From positions 19,640,501-19,704,500 of the forward strand of contig NC_056538.1 in NCBI RefSeq assembly GCF_910596095.1: a DNA stretch of 64,000 nt, written 5' to 3'. The DNA comes from Thunnus maccoyii (Eukaryota > Chordata > Actinopteri > Scombriformes > Scombridae). A program made the position numbers and the translations under genes. The notes under the pieces are model-generated. The model was not told where the DNA came from. It did no database searches and worked only from the letters and a program-made list of their open reading frames with translations. Numbering within the stretch: position 1 is the first letter of the stretch; each line of letters begins with the position of its first letter. Below are positions 40,579 to 52,500 of the stretch, piece by piece.

Positions 40579-43500
40579 TTACTGGGTTTTGGGTTTGGCG
40601 CCACCGGGAGTCGGGTCAGGAGGAGGGCCACCACCCTGGGCGAGTCTTTGCAGACTGTAGGAGAGAAAGAGAGAAGGGGGTTAGTACTTGTGCCGGTCAA
40701 CAAACTTGCATATCTGACACGGTAAAAATAAATATTAAATGTCATATGATGCTATATATTCTCTCCCTGAAAATATAATCAGATGACACCATTCAAAATA
40801 TCATGTTATGTGTCTTTCATGTACCTACATGCCTCTAGATCCCTGGTTCCCAACCTGGGGGTCCTGACCCCCACTAGGGATTGCCAAAGCTTGATGGGGG
40901 AGTCACAAGGCTTTCTTGATTTTAATAGGTCATATTCACAGAGCCTTTATGCTCTGTTAAATAGCCTAGTCCTGCATTACAGAAGCAGGTGGTTAAAACA
41001 ACTGAAGAGCTAATGGAAAAACAACCAATTGGTCATCAGTGTACTCTAGGGTAAAATAGGGGTCCCTTAAGGAAAAAAAGGTTGGGAACCACTGCTCTAG
41101 TTAACCCAATTTAATTCTTGTAACAATTGCATTACTTGAATGTGTTTTTATATTTCACTGTCATTTGTTTGTAATCATACTTAGCCTACTTGTTTTTTAT
41201 ATGAAAATAAAATAAAACCAACAGACATGTATTTGTATTGTATAGGCAACAGGATGGCCTTATTAACCAGGTGTGTGTCAGTGAGTCCTGAAAAACCACT
41301 ACATGCTTTCAGTCTTCACTAGCACTTTTGGCAGTTACCAGAAATACTCCAAAATATCCCAAGTGTGGGCCAGTTGGTATCAGCTGAGCACTAACTGCCT
41401 CAGTGAACCTGTGTTGATGGCACCATTGCGCCAGAAGATGGCACCATACTCACATGTCCTTGACGTTGTTGATTTTGGCCTGGATTTTTGCAATGAAGCT
41501 GTCTACCTGCTCCTGTGACACAATGGAGATGCCCCAAAGACATGTTTTTGAGTATGAAAATGAAAGTGACAGAGTAAAGAATGAACTGAAGCAGTTAAAA
41601 GGTATTACCTGACGTTGTCTGTAGAAAAGTGGCAGAGAAAAGACAGCAATCACACCTGGAGAGGGAAAAAGAAGGAAAATTAGAGGAGTTACCATAACAA
41701 TCATACAGTATGTCAATGGATTCCACATTTCCAGCTGTAATATCTTACTGATGATGAGCAGAGTAAGGCCATTGCACAGGTCTCCCAGATATGTCACAAG
41801 GTACATCAGAACCAGGAACTAAGACCAAGAGAAAAAAAACAGAGGAACAGCTGCAGAGAATTAGTTTAACTTCCCTCAATGATCTGTGCAGATGTCTAGA
41901 AACCCCCTAACACTGCTCCATGGAGTTTTAATTATTTCAGAAAGCAGTAAATCATGCTTCACAGTTGCTTAAGTAAAAAAGACACATGCACTGTACTATG
42001 TTCTGCACTGAAGATAAAGAAAATAAGGCGCATACATGAATATGGGTTAGAGTGTTTTCTCTTATATCTCACAGTGTCACAGTCACTATGTAGGGGATTC
42101 AGCGTTGCCCTGATATGGGACACCCCTGTCTCAGATGGAAAGAGACTCCGGCTGATCCCGGGGTGTCTCTGCATTCGGCCTCCTGTGTGTCATGTCACAT
42201 ACCGGCCAGGTCAGGGTTGAGACTGGGAGTGACTGGGATTTAGGGGCTCAGTCAGCTCGCACTGACTTACCATTTACTGTAAATGTGTTAAGTCTGTGTC
42301 TTCATAAACTGCTGCTGTTAATCACTGAAATGGCATAATTATTTTAGAGGTGTTTGATACTGGAATATTTGCTGATATTCAATTACCAATAATTTGCATT
42401 AAATCCTGATTTAAACAGTTGTTCAAAGTATCTGCAATCACGTACGGAGATGAGCACAAATTCCTTCAAAATTACACCTGATATACCAATGAATGCACAT
42501 TCAGACAATGAGGGTGTCTGTTAAAAGCGAAGAAAAGAGTAACAAGAAGAATAAAGATGAGAAAATATAAAGTGCTAAGAGGCAGTTTAAGCAGACATTC
42601 TTTGGATGTACAATATTATAACATATGCAATTGACTTTAACACTCCTGGAATGTCTTTTAATTTTATATTACAATTAAAAGCAACAAAAGAAAAAAGTAT
42701 ATATATACACATTAGTTGTAGTACAAATATACATACTATACTGTATTTCATGCTCAGCATTTTCGCAGTACATTTATTTGGCTGAGGTTTTAGGGTTTGT
42801 CTACCTCAAAATGTGGACAAACAACTAATCTTATGATTAATGTCTTATAGTATTTCTCAAGAAATTCACTGTGTATATGCGTCATCATAAGCTGATTAAA
42901 AACAACATTAATCCAAAGTCATTTAAGCACTGTGCAGTCAATGCTGTTGATACAAAGAAAAAACGTGAGGAGCATGTAGACTGTGGCAACATACTTCATG
43001 GGTGATGACATGCGGTACTAACAGATTTATTTATGCTTGATGAATATTAACATAATGCTTTGGCTTTGCTAGCAAGAGAGGCTTACCCAGAGGCTGGATA
43101 AACATACACTGCCTTCTTTTTGTTCTGTTAGAACCAATTAAAACTCATTTGAAAGTTTTTTTCTCCAAAAGGACTGCTTTTGACATAATTACTAAAGATA
43201 TGTCATTGGGGCTGACAGTTGCCATCAATGATGTTGCCCTTATTGAGGAGCTGAGTATTCAGCTCTGAGCTAGCATAATGAGAGAGACGGTTGGCATGGC
43301 AATGCTGTCATTTCCAGTGATGGAGGCAAATGGGATGATGGAGGGAGGACGATGTTCAAGCAAAATGAAAGAATGCGGAGATGGGTTGATGCCGGGGTTA
43401 ATAAGGGGAAGGTTCTGGACAGGCTGAAGCAAATCCTTGAGGACAGGTCATTAAGAGACGAGACTGAATTGCACACATACACACACACGCCCACATGTAA

Positions 43501-46500
43501 ATCATGTAAGAACAGCTTTATTAGTCAGCATTGCTCACCTTTAAAGATTCAAAGAGGTTTCCGACAAAAAAGAGTTTCTTCAGACTGTCAATAGCAGACA
43601 GAATCATAACGATGGCTTTCTGCATGTGGTGGTCAGCCTGCTCTCCACTCAAACTGATGTCCAGGTCCAGGTATGACCTGAGAGACAATGAGACGATGAA
43701 AGGAGGACATCAGAGGCAGAAAAAAAGAAAACCAGAAAAGACAACGTAATGAAGATGGACAGAAACATTTGTTACGTTTGCCTCTCTATCTAGTACTTAT
43801 TTTTTTAAACTCTCCTCTTAGTCATCCTTCTTGTACTGTGTACGAAAAAAAAAGATGTTTAATGACACAGTGATTCTTGTCTCTTTTGCTGCAATCCTTC
43901 ATGCCCAAATATAAATCCCCTCTTGTCACTCCAGTTGTTGTCCAGAGTTTAAAAGGCCCTTGTTTTTCAATTTGCTGGGTCACCACCAGCCTTTTATGAT
44001 TTCTTTAGTCGAAACATTTGCCATTTGTTACATAGTGGGCAATATGATTAATCAATAATGAAGAAATTACTTAAATTGTCTATTTATTAAAGACGACTCT
44101 AGAAAAAACTGCATTCAGACACATATTTGCATTTAAGCACACATACACTGACATAGCATGTTGCTTATGTTGACAAAGATTTAACTGTCTGAATCTCAGC
44201 AAAACCCCAGCTACGTTAATAACAATAAATATTCCACCATTGATAACTAAAATGTAGCTACTGCACATTCATTATTGGACGTAAGCACAACAAACAATAG
44301 CTGATCTTTAAAATGCAGAAAATCTGCATAAACGAGAGAAATTGCGTGAATCAAGCTCTCATTGTTCTGCAATTTTTATCATTCTTCTTTTGTCCGCTCT
44401 TTTTGTTCTTTTTTAGAAAAGCTGGAAAAAGAGAAGAATGAAAAGAAGGGAAGAAAACTGTGGGAACTTACTTGAAGGGGTGTTCTCCATCACCCCAGCT
44501 GAGGATGTAGAGGACTTTGTAGTAGATGCGCACAGAGATGGTGAAGCACATGACAGCCAGGGAGACTGTGGAGACCACAGTGATGATGCTGAGCTGGAAC
44601 AGGGACAGCAGGCCCACTACTAACCCTGTTAGCACCATGCCTGTTCGCTCTGTGTCCTTCCAGTAGATCAGGTCCATCACTGAAAGACAAGGAGAGTGGA
44701 GTGGGGGAAGGGAGCAGAAAGAGAAGTCAATAGAAAAGAAATAATGAAATGCATTTATACAGTGCTTTTCAAGTTACTCAAAGATCCTAAAGAACTAAAA
44801 GGACTAGGAGAAGAAAGGCTCAAGGTGAGTCCAGGCAGAACACAAAACGAATTTTCAAGCGAATTTGACTGCTGGACCATTTGTGTTTCTTTGCCCCAGA
44901 CAGCCTAAATACCAACTGTGCATGTATACAGTATGTATTAGTTGTAAGCTAGCTAGCAACGGACGCACCAACTGTGTGTGTTTGTGTTTAGTTCAGCTTC
45001 TAACTGAAGTCAGAACTCACCAGAAACTGGTTCTTTCTATTATTACCCTCCAGTCTGTCTCCTTGTTCCTCTCGTTTCTGTACATTTAAAAAGTCGATTA
45101 TGTGCACAAAATTTGTTTTTGTGTCAATTCGCTCAGCCCAGGCGAATTTCTGTCTTTCCATTGACTTTGCATGTAATTGTGCCGCATCTACAATTCGCTT
45201 TGCATTATGTCTGAACTCACAGTAAGAGAAGAAGAAAGGACATGAAAAGTGTAACATGAAGAAGGTAGGTGATGAAGGTGATTACAATAGCTATAGACAT
45301 TGCAATTACAGTACATAAAGCAGGAAGCAAAATGTACAGGTGGCTATTGACAGTATAGACTGATAATCAGAATGAATTTCCATTTCGTTTTCACTTTTGG
45401 GCAGTGGGTCAGAGACCTGGAACCAGGCTAGAGACAGTAGCCTGACATGATTTACACACTGTAGGTACTGTATCAATTACCAAACTTGTGGACCAAATAA
45501 TACCAGAAATGATCAAGTCAGATGTATGTACAAGTTTTAAACAAGTTGCTTCCCAAATTCAAGCAGGTTTTCTAGCTGTACTCAGCTGAAAGCAAAGGAA
45601 GTTGTGAGTTGCTGCATCCTTCCTGGAAACAGAGTAGCATCATCGCTCAGCTTCTCAGCTTTTAATTTTGGGTGGAAGTGGGGAAAGGAAGAGTGGCAGG
45701 AGGACACAGTGGTTCTGACATAGGAATAATAAGGGAAGGGAGACCAGAGAAGAGGTAGGGGAAGACAGGCAGAGAGGGATTTCCAGCCTCAAGCATGAGA
45801 ACACATACAACAGCTACGAGGACATGTCAGGCTCCGGCTCCAGCTAAATTTAGCTCTCGGATGATAGAAGGAAGCAAGCGGTCGAAGAGAATTTAAATAC
45901 AGCCTTTCACAGCACCTGCTGACAGACATCAGGCCGTCAGCAGCCCCTTTTCCACACCCTGTTGGTTTCCCTCTCTGTCACCCAGCAACAGCAACCGTGG
46001 AGACTGAGGCGTCTGTAGTGATGCTTTGCTAAAATATACAGTACAATATGTGATTCTTTCAGCTAGCTTTAACTTTTTATCAATGATCAAACTACAGCAC
46101 AAAGCCCTTAGTTAAAGCAGCGTTTCTGTGTTGTGAAATTACAGTGTATGTTGTGTGGTGCGTAGGTCTTTGTGCTTGTGATTCAGTGTAATGCTAAGCC
46201 TCAGCATTAGAATAAAGGGAAGCCTCTTTGAATAGAGTGCACTGACAGCAGGTGGATTATTTATAAATGTCACTGCATACAATTAATACCCATGATGCCC
46301 CTGGAACACACCTGTCCAACGTGTTTGTTTGTGCTGCCATCACTCTGAGACATTGTTACTCAGCATATGGATTCAGAGAAGATGACTTATTCAATCTCAA
46401 AATAACGTTATATGAAACCAACACTGTAGTACTGACAGCATCTCAGCTTTGTAAGCTGTTTGTACTACAACATACACATGAAGTACACATGGATGTCGCT

Positions 46501-49500
46501 ACATCCTGCATTTATCCTTTACTCAACTTGTTTTTTCTTTATGTTGTAGTGGGACAACTATTATGTAGTAACACTATAAGAAGCATGTAACAAATGAGAC
46601 ATCTATTATATCTACATTTTTACCTATCATTATGCATCATCACAGATGGCTTGAGTGGATCCTAAAGACTTGGAATCGATGCAGACATGATAAATTTCCA
46701 AACCTTTGTTTTTTTTTAACTGCAACATTTTGGGAAATACACTTTGCTTTCTTGCCGAGAGTTAGATGAGAAGACTGAAACCATTCTGTCTGTAGGCTAA
46801 ATATGACATATCATCTAGCAGCGAGTTAGCTTAGCTTAGCATAAAGACTGGAATCAGGGGGAAACAGCTAGCCTCGCTCTGTCTGAGAGTAACACAATCT
46901 ACCTACCAGCATGTCTAAAGCTCACTAACTAACATATTGTATCTCGTTTGTTTTATCCAACCAAAAACGGTATTAATTTTCTATCTACTAATTATCTGCA
47001 AGAAAGTGTATAAACATATTTCTCAAAATATCCCATCCCAGAACTATTTCTTTAAACCCCACAGAAGTTGTCACATACACGTTATCAACTAGCATTATAC
47101 ACAATTTGTGGCAGAGAAACATACATTTTATAAATTTAATAGGCAGCTAAAATGTCTGCAGTGTGCTATTATTTCTACAGCACTTTTTGTTGGGTATAAA
47201 TAGCAATATAAATATAATATAAATATTGCAGCCTTCAAGTGCCCTTAGGGGGGACTCTAAACATTTCAAATCTTGTTTCTTTCTATTGCCAGCTATAACT
47301 TACCTCAACTGGGTGTGTTGTACTAACTTTAATTTACATTAAGTGTCCTTCATGCGCAGGTGTATCATAGTAATCGCAGACACTCAACAATAAATTACTT
47401 AGTAATAAATTAACAATAATTGCCTCTTGATTAGAGGAAATTATTACTCAACTGCACCCACTATCCACCACTTTTCACCTGTGGAGAACATTACAGGCTT
47501 CTGTATGCCACAATAAATTAATCAAAGCAGCAAAATTAATCTTAGTGTAAAAATCACACAACAATAATCATGCAACCATCCAGTCAACTAACCAAAAAAC
47601 CTCCCAAAACATTACAACATATAAGAACATATGGCTTAATCACAATCTTTGTCCTCTAACCTGAAGTAGTTTCCACTTCATTTGACCCAGCACAGGTCAG
47701 CTCAATTACATATGTCCAAGGAATCTCATACTACTACATTCTGAAATGTCCCTGCTTATGCCAGGTCTTCAGCCTAAGGAGGAAATACTAAAATGTAAGA
47801 GAGAACCCAGCTGGCCAAGTTATTACACACGACAACACGCTGCTAACAACATACCACAACAGAGCAGTTCATGATACTCATTTGAATGGCTGGTGCTACT
47901 TTTAATTAAGGCAACTGATAGTCACAATGAGGAGAACACCCGGCTACATCTGAGTTAAAAGCCAAACACATCTCTAGCTGACAGAAGCAGGTGTCTCTGG
48001 AGACGCTGCTTGTGAAATGATTAAAAAGAGGCAAGAAATCCACTCAATTCCTGTCTTCGGTCCCCTGACAGACAGGCCTTTTTCTCCACTATACCAAAGT
48101 CACAACTCTAAACAGCCCACTGCTAGACTACAAGAGTCCACCCCTTCACAGTTGAGTTTGTAGCTTCCCTGCTGGTAAGTGAAATCAGTAGTTGACTACT
48201 CAATACCCACACATGTGATCCCACAAATGATCCTATTCTCACTTTAAGCCCAAGTTCTCACCTTTGCTGGCCATTTTGGTTGCTGCTCCACTGTTTCCCC
48301 TCACACCCTCTGTCCCTGTCTCTGCCCCGCTGTGCTCCCCCTCGCCCCTCTGAGCTGTTTTTGGCTACCCCCCTGCTCGCTCAGCAGTCCAAAGCTCTGA
48401 CAGCCCAAAATAATCTTGTCCACAGCACCGCCCACCCCCACTTCAAGACTCTAAGAGGTTCACACATAAAGAGATGATTCAAAACAATCTCAAAATACTT
48501 CTGAAAAATCACTGAACCTTTTTCCATTAAATAAAAATCCACTCTGAATCAGAATAAATTCATGGTATTCCTGCCTGAACTCAGATAAGGTCATACAGTA
48601 CAGAGTCGTGTTCGCATTTATATGTCATCTGGCACCTGAAACAAGATAACCAGGGTTTATATTCTGTTATGTCATGAAGTCTAACCTTTCTAAAGAGATG
48701 AATGATTAAAATGTTTCCATTAATGAGGGTGAATATCTGGGGATAAGATCACTTTTGCCACAAAATAAATATTATTTGATTGTACAAATTCCAAAGAAGA
48801 AGCCTGTATTCCTGACAACAAATTAATAGCTAGTGAATCAGACTGAGTTTCCATTTCATTTCACTTCATTATTCATTTACTTGAATAGCTGAAAAAATTG
48901 AAGATCCAGGTAGTGATTTAGAGGTCTAAATCTAACAAAGTGGTGGTTCTTTTTATATGTAGATTTGGAGAAGACTTACTTGAGTCTGTAAACGGCTAAA
49001 ACATGTTATAATATATTCATGGATAATACTGCAGATATACCATGTTCAGTTACGTTATGAGTTTTAGCACAGATACCAAAACAACACTTAAATATCTTAC
49101 CTTGAAGAGGCAGAAGGTGAAGGTGCTTGAAGGTGTGCGAACCCTTTTTTGTGCTTTGAACATTGATGCTGGTTGCACACACCCAGCCCCCCTTTTTGTT
49201 TTTGGTTGAGTGCGATGGTCTTTACTTCTACTTTGTAAATAGAATAGTCTAAAATTAGCAAAATTACCATTTAAATCAGAAACTGTCTGGTCTAGCAATA
49301 ACTAAAAAAAGAGAACAAATTTGAGCATCTTGCACCAGACAGTTTTCAATACTTGGTGCTAGTGACACATTTCAATTGCCAAAAAAGTATGGAGGTTTGA
49401 TATGTAGTCCCTAAAACAGGTAATAAAACCAGAAGAAATATGATGCATGTGTGCTATTTATTCAGGACACTCTAAACTCTGTCATCAGCCTGTCCACACA

Positions 49501-52500
49501 TTCATCAACAGTCTGAGGGTTTGCTGCCCCCTTAACATCCACTATAATAAGACTGAACTCTACTCTGACCGACAGTCCACTTAAAGTGCCATCAAGCTGA
49601 AAGACAGGATGTTATCTCTCCCTTTCTCCCCTTTCTCTGTTTCTCACTCTTAAAGTGCCAACAAACTCCCACAAACCTGCATATAAACACACACACACAC
49701 ACACATACACACACCTGCCTCTCTTTCTCTCTGTGTCAAACAGTGATACACTCTGACATCAGCGGTGATGGTGTGTGTGCCCAAAAAGTCAGCCAATGCC
49801 AAGAATGCTTTCCCCACAATTAGCCAATTATTCCTGAAGTCCCGAGAGAGGGTTACTATGGAGACACAATGAACAGCCAGGACTTCCGGGGAGGGGGGGG
49901 GGGTCTATCTTTGTCTGCCTGCTCTTGGAGGTCCAAAGCGAAATCTGATACTTTCTTTATTTAAAGTATTGATTAACGAGCTGAATGAAAGCATCTCACT
50001 CAGCAGCCAGACAAAGACAGAGAGATGGAAGAGGTGGAAGGACAGAGGTCAGAGGATGATTTTAAGATACAGATACTTTGAATTTTGTACCTGCTATGTG
50101 GGTGCATACTGTCGGGTCCTCTGATAGGTTAAGAGCTGAGAACCAGTGATCGCTGACCAGCTGTTCCTGAGAGTTTAGGCCAATGGCAGCCGGTGATGAG
50201 GATGAGGGGCCTCTTGGTTGCACAGATGTGAGCAGCTTGACTGAAATGGTTTCCCTGGTGACGGGAGACTCTGGCTCGGGGGTCGGAGAGGCTGACGCTG
50301 CTGCTGGGAAACAGAACATGATGTCACTATCACAATGACATCATCACCAAGTTCCTCTTGTTGCACATGCTCAGCTAGATGTGAAGCTACCGACAAAAGA
50401 TTTAATTTAGATTTTTAATCCCACAGTGCCCTTCAAAAGTATTTGATTTTTCTTGCTTTTTCTTCCTTATTTATGACTTTTCTTGAAGAAACTCCTAAAG
50501 GAAATTCAGGGAAATATACTATCAAAGCTGTTATTAATAACCTGTAATGTTTTTTGCATGATTAAAGGCTGATTAGATGCTGCAAACCTGTTTTTTAAAT
50601 CACCATTTTCATTAACTATATATTGTCATGGAGTAATTTAGAAAAAAGCCAGACCATAACATATGAAGAGTCTGACGATAGTGTGAATTTGGAGTGAAAT
50701 AATAAGTAAAGTAAAATAATTGTCACCTCAAAAGGCTGATAATAAACTTGCTGGATTCCTTTTATTATTTATTCGACACAGCAGATAATACCTTAAAATT
50801 TTAGCTGGCCACACCTCGTGTTAGTCATCGTATCGTTTCATGTCTAAAATCATGAGTATTGAAGCAGTCTAAAAAAGCAAACACCAGTTTTGTTTGTTAC
50901 ATCCAGGATCTCATGTTCTGATACCTATACATATGAAAATTGCCAAAAAACCTGTGTCATATGTGTGATTTAGGGTCTCCTGTCATAGCTTAATGGTCTG
51001 TTTTAGTCTGGTCTAAAACCAGCTATTTCAATTACTGGGAAATATGAAGATCCAGGTGATTTGACACCTAAATATTTACTATATTCCCATTTAGAAAGAT
51101 CAGAAAACATTTCTGGATCCTCTTCCTCCTAGAGGCCAGCTGAATTTTGGCCACCATTTACTTGTCATGATGATTCATCACATGACTGCCTCTGTGCCAC
51201 ATCACATCAAGTCCACCTCAGGGAAAGACATTTAAGATCATCATAAATGAGACTATATAATTTACTCTCGGTGTATCATGGTTTGATGCATGCATTATTT
51301 AAGAAAGTGAAGCTCAATCCTCACTAGTACAAGATTTAAATCTTTTAAAAATCAGTTCAGCTCAAGCAGACACTTGTTGGACCAATAGGTGAACTATTGG
51401 GTGTGTTCAAATGATAAACCTCTCAAAACTCCTGAACATCGCAAACAGCCATTTAAACTAGATGTTAACTTATACAACAAAGCACAATCCTTCAACTAAA
51501 TGACCTTCTTTTCCAATTTTAATCAGGTGATGGCTTTAGGAGACATTTGACTTGACCACTAGAATAAAACAACTTCCTCAAGCACTCTCCATCTCTCCTC
51601 TTTCTCTCACCCTGAAGTATCTGTGATGGACTCTGTTGCTGGGAAGATGGGGAAGGAGAGGGAGGCTGGACAGTCTGGGTCAGACTGCTCTCTTCTCTTT
51701 GGATTCCTGCATCTCTCCCCTGAGTTTCTGGGTCCAGGATTTGGGGAGAGGGCTGGATTGTAATAGTCTCAGTTTGTCTGTGCAGCTCCCTCCTCGCTGC
51801 TGGGCTTGCTGTCCTCACTGTCCTCGCTTCTGCCCTCTCCTGCTCGCTCCTTTCTGACATTTCCTCATCTTCCTCTCGACTGAGGAAGAGCTGGGGGTCC
51901 CAGTCTACATCAGGGGAGTCCAACAGTGTTTCCAGGGTGTCTGTGCGCATCAGAGGAGTACGACTTCCCCGCGAGCCGCCCCTGCGTCTGTCACGGAAAT
52001 GTCGTGAGGCTCCCACAGCCTCGGCCTCAGCGATGGCAATGTAGGAGAAAGTCAGCTCAAAGGAGTTCTGACGTGGCGTGCCCCAGATGGACGGGGATGA
52101 AGCCAGTCCCTCATCATCATCTGGATCTCCATCTCTCTCTTCCTCATCGTCAGACCACTCCCTGGCTGTTTGCAGCTCATACATCTCAGACTCCTCATTT
52201 CCGCCTGAATGGAGACAAAATTGAATAAAAGTGGTCACCCCAATGCACACAGAGATAGATAGGCACTAGATGAGGAGGGGCATAGTCAGAAAAGAGATGT
52301 TCACAGACAGTAAATATAGCTGAACTGAGCAGAGGAGCAATCTACAACACTTAGCAGTTTATTCAATTAATTCTGCTGCAAACACTGTGAATATTAGTTC
52401 AGTGTCATGCAAGGAGTGTGATGTTGCTTTTAATAAACAGACATGTCAGTTGAAAGCACCCAGAGGTGTTATTTGATGTCTGGGAGTAAAGATGTGATAT

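Noticed and set aside
49050..49298. 82-codon minus-strand frame as an extra rtn2 exon
   Set aside because: It lacks similarity to RTN2, and exon 4 already joins the reticulon-domain exon in the correct phase without it.
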